Shown: piece by piece, positions 1 through 12,966 of the stretch
How the letters are laid out: each line of letters opens with the position of its first letter
Position numbering within the stretch: position 1 is the stretch's first letter
Assembly: GCA_014529385.2 (NCBI GenBank)
Contig: CM043952.1
Location: 151,803,057 to 151,867,056 of the forward strand
DNA length: 64,000 nt
Source of the DNA: Adiantum capillus-veneris
Lineage: Eukaryota; Streptophyta; Polypodiopsida; Polypodiales; Pteridaceae
Direction of reading: 5' to 3'
Notes under the pieces: model-generated
What the model saw: only the letters and a program-made list of their open reading frames with translations
Told to the model about the DNA's origin: nothing
Databases searched by the model: none
Position numbers and translations under genes: made by a program

Positions 1-88
1 ACATTTTTGCTTTTCAGTCCCATAAGTCATATTTGACCTCCGTGGATGATAATTCTATCTATCTATCTATCTATCTCCCCCCCCCCCA
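1..88 (+). repeat. LINE 3' end fragment with (TATC)n tail
   Basis: The first 50 bases match the last part of the LINE that ends near position 4609: both have a 'cataagtcatat/cataggtcatat' stretch, 'tgacctcc' and a 'gatgataat/gacgataat' end. Here the end is followed by a TATC tetranucleotide run and a C run; the other copy ends in a TC run. This is therefore the 3' tail of a second copy of the same LINE family whose body lies left of the window. The sequence similarity is seen directly; calling it a LINE tail is inference from the longer copy. Confidence 0.7.
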
Positions 89-479
89 GTGCAGTCGTTT
101 TGTAGACAATAGTTCACTCTTTTGATCATAACTTCTTCATCCACACTCCAATTTAGGTGATCTATAGCCTCAATCAAAGAGCACAACCCCCTCTACGCAT
201 TGATGTAAAGACAAAAAAATTCAAAGTTATGGAAGGCATTTCTAGTAGCATTTCTGAAGTGAACAGGTTTAGGAAAGTTGGCTCTCATCTCTTATTTTAT
301 ATACAATGTCTTTCGGCATTCGCAAGGGTTCTTCTTCTTCAATAGGGTCCACAACCAATGTAGAAAATGATCCAAAATCTCCTAAGTGTGGAGATAGCAA
401 CACAATCATTCAACCAACGACATCAAAAACCATGATCATGGCATAGTTGGTATCATTGTAAGAGACCGTAAACAAACAA
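89..479. other. No gene recognised
   Basis: AT-rich sequence between the tail of one LINE copy and the first coding-like part of the next. It may be the 5' untranslated region of the following LINE, but no boundary or target-site duplication could be fixed. Confidence 0.4.
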
Positions 480-3400
480 GGTGAAGAATTACAGTAGGCA
501 CTTGCAATGGAGAATGGCACGTTAAGGGTTCTTCTGGTTGAGAATGAGAATCTCAAGAGGACACTTAAGATGCAAACAACATGTTTGATGCAACTTGAAG
601 AGGAAGTCAAGGAATGTAAATGCTCTCTTGTGGACTTGAATGCTTTGAAGGAGCGCATGAGCAAAGTAGAGCATGACCATGTATTGAAAGAGGAGAAATT
701 TGACAACATGAGCTGGGATGTATGTGACATGAAAAATGTATGCACAAACAAGTCTTGGTCTGCTGATGTATGTGGTAGCAATGTGGTTCCTAATTCCTTC
801 CTCATGCAGGCTATGGCTCAAACAAAGAATGTAGGAATGGGAGCGACGTTCCAAAAACATTGTTATTTGTAGAATTTTCGAAGAGAAGTTACAGACACCT
901 CCTTCTCTTGCCATTGTTATCAAAGATTTCTTCAAAACCCACTTTGGCATGTACGGAGTTATGGTCTATGGAGCACATGGAGTGGGCAAGCAAGGAGCTC
1001 CTCACTTGGGAGAACGGCCAATTGTATGCACCATGCCGGATGAGACCAAATGAAAGATTATCCTTGATAATAGTTGGATCTATTTCACGGATACAAAATG
1101 TTTTGTATGTAAATTTCGCACTATTAAGCAACAAAAAATGCGTCGCAAGGCATACGAGGAGAGGAATAAGTAAAACAAGGAGATCTCTCGTGAAGAAAAT
1201 GTGCCTAAGGAGGAGGCAAGTCCCTCGAGCAAATAGGAATATGTGACCTATGATGCCGAGTTACAATTGAAAATATGCTTTTGGAATTGCAATGGATACC
1301 CATGGAATGCGTGGGTTGGCATCGATGAACTAACAAAAAAAGCCGATGTTGTACTTCTTGTTGAAACTTGGGAGATGATACACAAAGGATTAACGGATTG
1401 AGGATTACAATGTACATTCATTGATGTGGTCAAAGAATCTCAAGCAACAAAGAGGGCAAGGAGGGGTGTCATGTATGGTTAAGAAAGGATTTAAATATTT
1501 TGTATCAATTGTGAAAGATGACAAGTATAAACGTTATGTATAGTTGACAATTATAACACCAAAAAGAGCACCCATTTTTATAGCCGGTTGCTACATTCCT
1601 CATCATCATGATTCCCTCTTTTATGCTTGAATGGATAGATATCATCCATTTTTTTATTTAGAAGAGGACATTGCTTATTTCAAAGGCGAAGTTAATGTTA
1701 GGATATGAATGCTCACACAAAAACATTGCAACCTGATACTCAACAATTTGATAAGCCATACATTTCAAGGGAGTTGGAGGAAGTTCACTTGTATGATTGT
1801 ACTTCGATGGATGAGAAAGAGTTGGATCACTGTGGAAAGTTACTTTTATACATGTGTAATAGCACGTGTATGCTCATCGCCAATGGTATATCTTTGTGGA
1901 GTGGAACCAATGGATTTACATGTAGAAAACGTAATGGGAATAATGTGATTGAATATATGCTACTCTTCGAAGCCATCATGTATCGCATAAAGGGTTTTAT
2001 GTTTGGCCAATGGACTTCGGAATCAAACCATTGGGCCTTATGTATTGACCTTGCATGTGGAGAAGCAACTAAGCATGATAATCTCAGCCAAAGGGAAGAG
2101 AAGTTATCACTATGTATAGATTTCAAGCAGGCACCAATGTATATTGAAACGGTTGAGCAAAAGTTATGGATGACAAAGCTTCAATATGACGCACCATTGG
2201 AAACTAAATGGGAATCTTTCAAGAAAGCTAACTGTTCTTGTGTCAAAGAATGCTTTGCCATAAAGCATGTCCATGGTATCAACAAAGATAGATCATGCAA
2301 AAGCTGGTTTGATAAAGAATGTCAAGATGCTCGAAAGTCCTTGATAAAGCTTGATGCAGATATAGACAAAGACAACTATCAAAGTCATTTGCATACATAC
2401 AAGGCATTGATTCAAAAGAAGAGAAGAAGATGGGAAGTTAGGCAACAATTTTTTCAAGTCTAAGAAAAGGCACGTGCATGTGGAAAATTTTGGAGAAATT
2501 TGAGGGACAAGCAGGTTAAGGATTTTGGCAATTTGAGTATTGTGGATATGTACACACATTGTAGGCAGCTATATGAGCAACCAAATGCTTTAAAAATGCC
2601 ATATTATGGTTCACTCCCATGTATGCCATCGTTTTTTTACTATTGAGGATGTATGCGATGGGCTTGAAAATTTGGCCACTCGCAAAGCTGGAGATCTTCA
2701 AGGTATCAAGCCAAGATTATTAAATGGATAGGAGATTTTACACATGAGTGGATGTGTGACATGTTCAACCTTGCACTTCATCATGGTATGCCTTATGGTT
2801 AGAGTACTAATTGGGTCAAGCCTTTTCATAAAGGAGGGTGGTATGTAAAGAGTATAAAAAACTATCGGGATATAATGATTGGATCTCTTATGGAAAAGTT
2901 GTTTGGGTGCATAATGGAGATGAAATTGAGTGGTTGGACTGGAGAGAATGGCAAGCGTGCAAAAGGACAAGCGGATTTTTGTCAATGTCATAGCACCATT
3001 GATCATCTTGTCACTCTTCGTGTTCTCATGGATGAAAGTTGGTTGAAAGGAAAGCAGTTGTATCGTTGTAAGCAGTTGTATCGTTGTTTTGTGGACTTTA
3101 GGAAAGTCTTTGATATGATTCCACGTAACAATTTGTGAAGAAGGATGGAAGAACTCCAAGTGCCAAGTGAGTTTATGCTTGCGGTTTCTCAAATCTATGA
3201 GAAGGTGATGTGTCAATTGCGCATGGGAAGAGGAATTTCGAAAAAATTTGCAAGAGCTATTTGGGTAATACAAGGATGAAACTCTCTTTGGTCTATGCAT
3301 TGATCATTTGGAACAAATGGTACTTGACTTTATGCAAGAAGAAGGCATTGAAGAGGTCACTATTTGCAATGGGGTAATCATGCTTTTGTTGTATGCGGAT

Positions 3401-4609
3401 GATGTAGTGCTTCTAGCACACACTTTAGAAGATGCACAAAAGCTTATGGTTGTCCTTGAGAACTTTTGCTTGCATAGTGGACAGATTGTGAATGACTTCA
3501 AAACAAAGGCTATGCTTGTGAAAACCAACCATAAGGAGAAGCCATGCATTGTGTACAATGAGACACATGAAATTGTTGAGAGCTTTAAGTACTTTGGCCT
3601 TGAGGTTCCGGCCAACCACAAGTGGCATGAATGTTTTATTCGTTGTTTGGGAGCGGGAAAGAGAGCATACTATGCATTTGAGAACATGTATGATGCAAGA
3701 AACATCAAGTGTTGGGTTCTGAAGAAGTACCTTTTTGACACATTGGTGACATCAATTCTTCTTTATGGAGTTGAAGTGTGGTGTGGGAGCATCTCAAAGT
3801 CTACTTGGAAAGAGTTTGAGAATATCCAAAGGCATTTTCTTACAACCTTTCTCCAAGTTAAGATACAAATGCCATATATGCTCCTACTTCTTGAGTCGGG
3901 ATCTCTTCCAATTGAGGCTATGGGCATGGAAAGGGTTGTGGAGTACATGATAAAGATGCGTCAAAACCCCTCACATCGGCTTCCTACTACAATTGCATGG
4001 GAAGCAAGCAAAAAAGTTCAAAAGATGTATAAAAGCAAGATCTTAAGCAGGGGATGGATGCAAGACATAAAGAAGTGGTTTGGGAGATGGGATGCATTAC
4101 ATTGCTACATGATGCCTCAATTGACTCTTAAGTGAATGAAGCTTTTCTACAATGCCAATGTATTACGGCTCGGGAGGAATTTGGTGTCTTCGTTGAAAGG
4201 GGAAATCGTACTCACTCTTATATGATTGAGCCTATCCCCTTGTCAATGATACTCACTATCGCAGCCATTCGGCTTAGCTCTCACTCCCTTCGATGTGAGA
4301 CAGGGCATTGGGGCAATGGAGAAGAGTCACATTGACTCTACACATTATGCTCACTATGAGTTCGAGAGTCTAAGTACCGCACACTACTAGCGTGCTCAGC
4401 TTTTGGTCACATTTTAGCCATGACTTAGACCTATACACTTTCCTCTCCCAGCCACAATGTGGGCTCTCCATTGCGACTCTCATTACCACAATTTTGGAGC
4501 ATTGAGAGTCACTCATCAGCCACACACATACTACATCCCATGTATCTTTAGTTTCATAGGTCATATTGACCTCCTAGGACGATAATAAAATCTCTCTCTC
4601 TCTCTCTCT
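480..4609 (+). mobile_element. Decayed LINE (non-LTR retrotransposon), nearly full length
   Basis: A first ORF-like segment (about 507-872) encodes a Leu/Glu/Lys-rich protein with heptad-like coiled coil, as in LINE ORF1 proteins. Next come apurinic-type endonuclease remains: WNCNG near 1282, then D-V-V-L-L-V-E-T, AGCYIPHH near 1580, and a degenerate S-D-H motif read as S-N-H near 2023. A basic linker rich in K and R lies near 2300-2460. Reverse transcriptase follows: S-T-I-D-H and FVDF-K-FD around 2990-3110, and Y-A-D-D at 3392-3403. The coding frame is interrupted by several stops and frameshifts, for example after about 2463, 3138 and near 3280, and there is an 18-bp tandem duplication at about 3053-3088. 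The 3' untranslated part ends in a TC repeat (4591-4609), not poly(A), which suggests RTE-like or related 3' ends. Clade assignment is uncertain and the 5' edge is approximate. Confidence 0.85.
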
Positions 4610-5539
4610 AGCACTACCATAGTGCAACTAAAAGAAATTATTTAAATGCGTATGCATACCAGTCCTAATCAAGGCTTGCAGGTGCATGGAAGGGAAATAA
4701 AAGCGTTGACTGCACGGCACGTGGTGGACATGGCTTATCACCAACACGAAAAAGCATGCCAACATGGCACAATGAATTCAAGCGCCACCTCAGCACAACA
4801 CTCAAATTATATCATCAGCCCACAGAGACAGATTGTGTAGACTTGAAACGATGTTTTTAATTAGATTCACTAGGTCTCTCCAATCTCCGAAAATTAAAAA
4901 ACCTTTCAAAACATCTCGAGTGCATAAGTGAAGGGTGAGTTTAGGAAATGAAAAGACCACGTAGGTAGAAAGTAAAAATACTTTTTGTGTGCATATAAAT
5001 AGAGATGGTCCAATGCACCTTATACATTGTGTTTTCTTAGCCTTTTATTTTTTTTTGATCAATTTGAAAGCCTTCTAGATTCATTTGTTTACATCTTAAT
5101 AATAATTTTATGGTGAAATGACTCTCGAGTGAGTGCAGCTAGAGTATGTAAACAATTGTGTTGACTATTCATGATGCCTTAGAAGCTGAGTTGATTTGCT
5201 ATGGATGAACAAACGTATGCAAAGCTAAATCCTTGTTGGTATAGTGTACATCTACTCCCCCCATGATGGCTTCCTATCCACCCCCATTTTTGTTACACAA
5301 AAAAAATGTATTGTCACTATTTTCCACCTATGTGCCATCACTTTAGCCTTGGCTTTTGCTTCTATTACCCTCAACCCTAAGCTTTTGTTTGCCCCCTCCA
5401 TGCCCCCCCCCCCCGCCCCTCCCCCCATGCAAGAAATAGTACAACAGAGCATCTGTGATTTCCTACCCACCATCTTAGGTGACACGATACTTGTTCCTTT
5501 ATCCTAGAAGATGACGTTAAAAAAAATTATAATTGAACA

Positions 5540-5541
<2 letters not shown>
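4610..5541. other. Non-genic interval
   Basis: No coding region is supported. A TATA-like string 'gcatataaatagag' lies near 4990, followed by T-rich sequence, and could be a promoter of a decayed LTR element. A C-rich stretch near 5403-5425 gives low-complexity proline/glycine translations only. Confidence 0.4.
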
Positions 5542-5628
<87 letters not shown>

Positions 5629-5631
5629 GGG
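5542..5631. repeat. Compound microsatellite (TG)n(AG)n(G)n
   Basis: About 46 bases of TG repeats run into about 30 bases of AG repeats and end in a run of about 14 G. Seen directly. Such compound tracts are length-variable. Confidence 0.95.
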
Positions 5632-7118
5632 TGATTATTTGTAGTCAATATGGTAAGCACATGCATGTTTTCTTGAATGCCTTCACATGAGAGTATAAAA
5701 GAAATAATGTTCTCTAAGAAAAAAAATTTGATTTCCTTATGTATAGCAATAAAATAAGCTCAAATGTTGTGTCAAAAAGCTCAAAAATGTTGTTTTAATT
5801 GCAAAAGCTCACAAAAATAAGTAACTATGTGGGAAGTACAACCCATTGTTGTACATCCGCAGCCAGTAATAAAACATACACCTGTAGTACATCCCAAAGA
5901 ACAATCAATTAGATAGGTATGGGTGAAGAAGTTAGTCATGGCCAACAAGCCTAAGCAGATATGGCTACCCATGGCCACAACTCCACAAGTGGCAACCAAA
6001 GAAAATTGGTAGTATCCTCCAACAAAATCTCAACAACCTCGACGCAGTTATACTTGGCAGTGGCAACCCAAACGACAATCAAAATCCACCGCAAGCTAAC
6101 CCGAGTATCAATGGCTTTCGACGAAACCTCAAATCAACCAGCCCCAACCAACCATAACAACTTGGCAATGGAGACTGAAACAACCAACTCGACAGCCACC
6201 TCATCAGTCTCCACCAACCAGAAAAACCAAGTACAAGTGGGCACCCAAGAAGCCAAAAGACAACGGTAATCATGTACTTCCACAACACCCATAATCAAAG
6301 AAAGAGTGTGACACCTTCAATCTCTTTTGTTCGGCAACATAGTATACATGGAGCCTCAACAACAAAAACCATTAAACAAACCATTCAGTACCTACATCTT
6401 GCACATCGTAATGTTACTCCATGCATTTCTTCTATTGGCATAATAGAGCCACCTTACATGGCCTTGCATAGACAAAGGGTTATTGCCCATGCACATTGCA
6501 CAACCTTTCATCCGAGACGACTCAGAATGGGAAAGGGGGAGTAGCAATCTACTGCAAGCTGATGAGCTGGAAGATGATGAGAATATATATGTATAGTGTC
6601 TAAAGTGTATTTTTTGCTAAATTTTACTCTTTACTTGGTTTTCACCTCTTATCATGCACATTAATGAGCCATAGTGACAAAATTTTGACAATCATGGTGC
6701 CTAGAGTGAGAGCATGTATATATGATTGTGAGGAATAACTTTGGCTATTTTTTGGTCAAATAATTATAAATCTTAATATTTTTCTTTAATTTTTAGCTGA
6801 TAAGGATAAAAATTTAATAAAGTTATCAAAGAGAGTTGAAATAAAGTTTTGAAAGCAGACACTGAATCAGCAGAGCTAGAGCTTCAAGCATGTCAATTTT
6901 CAAAAGAATTGGTGCAAATGAAAATTTTAGCCAACTTACGGATGATCGAATTCGCAAAATTGAGGGTAAACAGAATGTCCAAAATAACGAGTTGTTTGAG
7001 TCGCAGGTGATATGCCATGAGCAATCAAGGCAAATGAGGTAAGAATGCATTTGGGATTATGGGTAAGTCGGATATATATAGCCAAAATAGGGAAAAATAG
7101 GCCTCATTTGTATTTTGC
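5632..7118. other. Non-genic interval
   Basis: Contains a 102-codon open frame (5961-6269) rich in Thr, Asn and Gln, with no recognisable domain. No gene is supported. A TATA-like 'ggatatatatagcc' occurs near 7069, shortly before a GA tract. Confidence 0.4.

Positions 7119-7169
<51 letters not shown>
7119..7169. repeat. (GA)n microsatellite
   Basis: About 25 GA units, seen directly. It lies about 50 bp downstream of a TATA-like string and could be a transcribed leader, but nothing else supports that. Confidence 0.95.
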
Positions 7170-7171
<2 letters not shown>

Positions 7172-8700
7172 GCTTTCTAGCGACCTAGAGCACAAGACGG
7201 GTTTCTGCTTGCTATGGCACTCAAGGTTACAATTTTTCACTTGATTTAATAGGTATGATCCACTTCAAAGCACACAAATCAAAATCAATCTGGGATTTTT
7301 GCAAATTTTCTAAGGCAAGCAGAGGGAGTAAAAATGCTCCACCCCAAATAGATTTGGATAGAGCACTGAACAAGACAAATGCTTCAAGGCCATGTGATCA
7401 AAGTTGAAATTGGTGGTGGAACATGGGTCATGATACAGTTCCCTGAATTCGAAATTTAGAAAGATATCTCCAGGGGATTGCCCTAACCCATGCCTAAACA
7501 CTTCTGGAAAAATAGTTGGAAAAAGTGCTCCAACATGGATCGCGATCCATGCCCCCCAACAACTCAAATTTGGACCATGAGTTGTCAAAAGTTAGGTTAT
7601 AGCTTGGGAAGGTCAACCCTAAAATTTGGGAGCGTTTGGACACAATTAGGCTTTAAAATCCCAAATTCTTGGAAAATCAGTCTCCATATGGTCGTTTTGA
7701 CTCATGCCAAGGAAAAGTGGTACAAACCTCAAATCAATCAGTATAGCAGATGCTTCGCAAAATTTTGTGTGATTTAGGTTCCAACCATGGATCGTGATCC
7801 ATGACTTCCAGGTGCAAAGCTGTCAGTTTTAGATCCATGGGTGTATTGAAGTGTCAAGGTACCAAGAGTGTGATAAAACTATATAAGATTGGTTAAATCC
7901 CACAAAAATTAACCTTCAAGGTCTCAAAGTTAGAGTTTTTGGGAGACAACCTTACGTAATGAACTTGAGAGGTTTGTATGCTCAAGGAGTCAAAGTGTGA
8001 CAAAGAATGCTTAGAAAAAGATAAAACTTGACAGCAAGGGCAAAAGGATCATTTAGAGTCAAATTGCAAAGTCAAAAAAATTGGGCCATGAACTAGGAAA
8101 TTGGGTGAACTTAGTAAATTTGAGTTTAGTAAATTTAGATCTGAATTGAAAAGATTCCATCAGCCTGCTAAGATTATCTATAGAAACATACTCCCAAAGT
8201 CTTGACCTATCCTTTTCAAGATTTTTGAACCATAGCCAAGCACTCATGACCTACATGCCATTTGCAATCCAACCCTTAAGTTTCAAGTTAATTGAAAGCC
8301 AAAATCCTTGCGAGAATCCCAAAATTCTCTAAGTCAACGAAAAAATTTGCAAAATTTGAGTCGATGGTCAAACCAAAGATCCAAATTCCAAAAGTTTGCA
8401 CCCATAGTATTCCGTGATCAAGTTGAATCAGATGGTACCAAGATCAATCAAAAATGTGTTCCAACATGGATCGTGATCCATATATCTCTAGCCCAGAACC
8501 GACTTGAACCAACATGTCCTAGTGCCTATAGTTGTCTTAAACACACTGGTGAAGTTTGGTTAAATTTGGATCTTTTCTACTTAAGTTATGCTCATTTTTC
8601 GATTTATAGTCAACCTTGTGCTAAAACGAATTTTTGGACAACTTTTTGACCAATTTCTTGGAACTAAAAGGTTAAATTTTGTAGTAGGATTCCTTGTTGA
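7170..8700. repeat. Non-coding repeat DNA with three copies of an 18-bp palindrome
   Basis: No gene is supported. The string CATGGATCGCGATCCATG at 7534-7551 is a perfect palindrome. Near-identical versions with central GT lie at 7786-7803 and 8465-8482. All three are preceded by 'ccaac' or 'ccaacc'. The stretch may be a long untranslated part of the LTR element whose coding remains start near 8.7 kb, but no LTR edge was found. Confidence 0.55.
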
Positions 8701-11700
8701 TGTGCACATAAGGAATAGGGAGCTGCTCTATATGAGATAGTCGACATCTCGTCCAATGAGAAAGTTCATGTCATAGATGAGGAGCTACAGAGATACCATC
8801 TTTCCCAGAGAGCTGTGGACCTTACATCAACAGTCAAAGGTGATGGACTATGCTCGATGGTTGCAATTGGATAGCTTCTTTTGTCTATCGCCATGGGTTA
8901 CTAATTTTGAGAGAGCTCACGAGCTTATGACAAGTATTCAATACAATGGTGAAGCAACACTCGTTGACAAAGGTGGAGCCACTGTACAAGTCAAGATCAC
9001 CCATTGACATTATTTGTCAGGTACTCCACCTGCCAGCTCGCAGTCACAATTTGCTACTAAATACCAAAGCAATCAACAATGACAATGCCATCCTTGGGAA
9101 ATTACCTTTACTTCGTGACTTTCATTGATGATTACTCCGAGCATGCATGGGTATATCCGCTTAAAGCAAAGTTTGAAGACACTAATGTAAGCTCACAGGA
9201 CATTTATGACACTTTGTTGCCTCTTTTCAGTGGTGGAAGTTCGAATGTAAATTCCAATGAGGCAAATGTACAGCCTATGGGGGTTTGTAAAAATGTTACA
9301 GATCAGCATATTATTGATGTAGATGTACATGATGTACTTGATGAGGAAAGGGTTGAGAATGAGCAGGATAGAAGTATGCCAAAATGGATGGTGCATACTT
9401 TATGTGACAATAAATTGGATGCACCTTTGTCTAGTCATACTCGTTCAGGTTCTCACCATGCATCTTATGCATCAGATTGTTATGCTTTGGCTGTGTCTAG
9501 CTTATGTGATGTTGAGGAACCTCTATCTTTTGATGAAGCGCATTATTCATAGTCAAATGGTGAGATTGATCGATATAAGGCTAGACTTGTTGCAAAGGGT
9601 TATGCACAACAAAAAGGCATAGATTATGAAGATACTTTTGCTTTGCTTGTCGTATGACTATTGTGCGTTTTCTATGTGCATTAGCAACTCATTTTGGTTG
9701 GAATGTACATCAATCAGAAATTGTTATTGCTTTCTTGAATGGTGACATATTTGAGGAAGTTTATGTAATGCAGCCACGTGGTTTTGTCATTAAAGGGCAG
9801 GAAGATCAAGTGTGCAAATGTAAGAAATCTTTGTATGGGTTGAAGCAATCTCCTCGTGCTTGGTATGAGAAGACTGACACTCATTTGGTCAAACGAGGCT
9901 TTCGTAACAGTTCAACAGAAAGCACATTGTGTGTAAAGCATGAGGGTGATGTACTTCTCATTGTCGTTCTCTATGTGAATGATTTGTTGATCATTGGACC
10001 AAATGAGAGACATGTTGTTGAATTTAAGGCTGATTTGAATGCTACTTTCAAGATGAAAGATTTGGGGTTGTTGCATCATTACTTGGATATCAGTTTAAGC
10101 AGTGTGATGGTGGTATTGCCTTGTGTTAGACAAGTTACATATAGACATTGCTATGTAAGTTTGGACTTGAGGATTGAAAACTTATTGCCACTCCTATGGA
10201 AATAGGTTTAGAATTGAGTCTCCATGATTTTGGTGATCTTGTTGATGTCACTCTTTACCAAACTGTTGTTGGCTGCCTTATTTATGTTGGTCATCCTGTC
10301 GATGTCACTCTTTACACGAAATTGTTGTTGGTTGCCTTATTTGTGTATGCAACATGAGGCCGGATATTACAATTTGCAGTCTCATAGGTCTGCAGATTTA
10401 TGCATAGCCAAGGGTCTAAGCATTGGTAGGTTATCAAGAGGATTTATTGCTACTTGAGTAGAACTTTACATCTTGGCTTGTTTTGTTCCAAGGGGAGGTC
10501 ATTGCCGCCAAATTTACATGCTTTTTCATACTTAAATTGGGCTAGTTGTTTTGACACACAAGTGTCCACAAGTGGTTTTTGTTTCATGCTGGGCATCTCA
10601 TGCATATCATGGCTGAGCAAGAAGCAACCTATTATGTCCCCTTCCAGTTGTGAGGCTGAGTGCAAGGCAGTCTTCACATCTACGATTGAGTGTGTGTGGC
10701 TCAGACGCCTAATGGTGGCTGATTTGGGTGTTGGACAGGACACTGCCAACACTATCTACATTGATAGTTAGAGCACATTGGCAGTGTAATGGAAATAGCG
10801 TATGAACTTTGAGAATAGAGGAATTAAGAGAATTAGAGCGAGCATTTTTGTGAGACTACTTTGAGAACATAGAGGGTGAACTTAATTAGTGGTAGCAACA
10901 TAACCATACATTGAATTAACTTGGCATTAGCAATATTTTGCAAGAGAGAGAGTTAGAGAACTTGACAATAATTGAGGACCGGATTTATGTGGAGCCGGTC
11001 CCCCCTCCAATAGGCTTTTGTATTATAGATTCTCCCATCAAGAGAGACTTGGTACAATACAATGTTTGTGTTCCTTGTCACCTAGGTGATGCAATGAAGA
11101 TGGAAAGCTTCATGCATCATGAGCATAAAATAATCTTTGTAAAAGCATTAATCATTCTCAGCCTCAGTCCCAAGGCCTCAAACACCTTCAAAGGCGGAGA
11201 GAGCTAGCAGGGAATGAGGTTAGGAAAAAGGAAGAAGAAGCATTCATAGGAGAAAGAAATAGTTCCTCACTTATCATCACTCTTCTTGCTTAGCATAACA
11301 TAATAGCATAGTAATGAAGATGGCAAGCTTAAACATTGAAGCATGGCTCTTGGTTGGATTTTCATTCCATAGCCAAGAGTGTTGGTGTAGGCTCTCAACT
11401 TCTCAACAAGCTTGAAGAAGGAGATGGAGCTCTTGCACTTTGCTCTTCACACAATGAGTGTAGGTATGTGTGTGTGGAAGAGTATACCCCCCAAGCTAGC
11501 CCCTAGCTTCCTTGGTCGACCCCCCCTTGTAGCTCATGCTAGAAGATGATCGGACCCCTACAAGCCTAGCCACTCACATGCAGGGTGCATATCAAGCAAC
11601 CATGCTAGCCTTGGGACAAGTGTCCCCCTTTCCCCTTTTTGAGAGAGGACTTGATAAATGCATAATCAATTAAATAAATTAGATAAATTATCATTGGACC

Positions 11701-12582
11701 CCTTGAGAGGCCAACCAATAGGATTTAGGCACACCACGAGGGCAACATGAAGAGGAACTTGACAAGTGTCCTAGTTGCTTCTTTAGACAATGCTTGACTT
11801 GTGTGAGGGTGCGTGTGTTCTCTCTCTAGCTCCTACAATGAGGGCTCACCCCCCTTGATCATGTTGAGTTTTGTGAACACCTTGAACCCTTCAAGCTTGG
11901 GGAAGGTTCTCACTTCAAGCTCAACTCTATCAAGCCTGGAGAAGGTTCCCACATGAAGCTCAACCCTAGCACCTCAAGCACGACAAGCGCCTTAAGCTTG
12001 GGCCGGGTTCCCACCTAAAGTACAGTCCTAGCTTGCCTAAGGTCAAAGGAATTTTTTAACACTAACCTTTGGAGGTCTTTAATGAAGCTAAATATAAGGT
12101 CTTTAAGCTCCATTAGGTAGCATTGCTCTTTGACATACCATCTCTCATTTGGACTCCTTTAACCTTGGCCCCATGTTGAGACAGATCCATAAGCACATGT
12201 CTATATTCTAATCCTTGTTCCCATTTATTATCCCACATTAAATGATCAGTTTAATTGAAATAATTTGGGTTGGTTGGATGTTAGATTTTATGACAAATAG
12301 TTGCGAGGAACCCAGTTTTTCATGCTCGCACAAAGCACATTGAGGTGCATTACCACTATGTTAGGGAGAGGCTCTTAGCAGGAGAGATCAGCATAGCTTA
12401 TGTGCCAACACAGGACAACCTTGCAGATCTTTGCACAAAGGCATTGTCTCTTGAGAAGTGAGAAGCTTGCTACAAAGCTTTGGGCTTACTCCTCTTTGTG
12501 GACTGATCATGTCCTCAGGGCATTGCACTTCCCTATCCTCTATGTGCCAGCTCTCATTCACCGCATCACTCCCAGGGGGATT
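8701..12582 (+). mobile_element. Ty1/copia retrotransposon fossil, internal region
   Basis: Order on the + strand is typical of copia: integrase core remains near 9.1 kb (VTFIDDYS, HAWVYPLK), the integrase-RT linker (about 9.3-9.55 kb), RT from about 9.57 kb ([34 protein letters not shown]) and RNase H from about 10.45 kb. The end of RNase H (HARTKHIEVHYH) lies only at about 12.3 kb, because about 1.5 kb of unrelated DNA is inserted. A purine stretch 'cccaggggga' just before 12583 fits a polypurine tract, with an LTR following. The copy is broken in many places and is an old fossil. No gag or 5' LTR was recognised. Confidence 0.9.
10781..12296. mobile_element. Unclassified insertion inside the copia RNase H region
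   Basis: Recognisable copia sequence stops near 10780 and resumes near 12296. The intervening 1.5 kb has no copia similarity, no clear terminal inverted repeats and no recognisable protein. At most a 3-bp target duplication (AGT) can be proposed. It contains short diverged repeats around 'caagcttgg.gaaggtt.ccac' between about 11.89 and 12.02 kb. It may be a non-autonomous element; the class is unknown. Confidence 0.55.
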
Positions 12583-12966
12583 TGTTACCATATACATGTG
12601 GTAGTGATGTGTGTGAACACACTTAGGACCGTTGGGGCATTTTTTCTCTCGTTAGGAGGTTTTTTTTCCCTGTGCATTGTATATACGCCCATCAATCTAG
12701 GGCTATCTTATCTTTCCACTGCACACTAAGTGCCTTGAGCTTCCTTCGTCTTCTCCAAGCTATGTGTGTTTTCTGCAACCCTAATTCCAACATCTTTGCA
12801 CTTTGAGCTACCATCATCGTGTCTATACTCTCTCTCTATGCTTTTTCTCTTGGTGTAACCCTGACCCTAAGTTGCATATCTCTAATCCTAATAGCACGAT
12901 GGTGAGCTTAAGGCTTCATCCACCATAGCCTAGTTCGCTAACGATGTTTAGGGTTGAGTTCTTACA
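12583..12966 (+). repeat. LTR following the copia element
   Basis: Starts TGTTACC directly after a purine-rich tract and ends TTACA, about 384 bp. It contains TATA-like 'tgtatatac' near 12679. The last part recurs at 15335-15508. Unexpectedly, two bases after its end is TGGTATTGGAG, which resembles a primer-binding site complementary to initiator tRNA-Met. This LTR may therefore serve both as 3' LTR of the left element and 5' LTR of a segment to the right. Confidence 0.65.

Noticed and set aside
5252-5485. Gly-rich minus-strand open frame opposite the C-rich tract
   Set aside because: Driven by the homopolymer; no domain or gene context.
5961-6269. Thr/Asn/Gln-rich 102-codon frame
   Set aside because: Low-complexity composition, no promoter, no recognisable domain, and lies in repeat-like DNA.
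10781-12296. Helitron or TIR transposon assignment for the copia insertion
   Set aside because: No 5' TC/3' CTRR hairpin end and no terminal inverted repeats were seen, so the class is left open.
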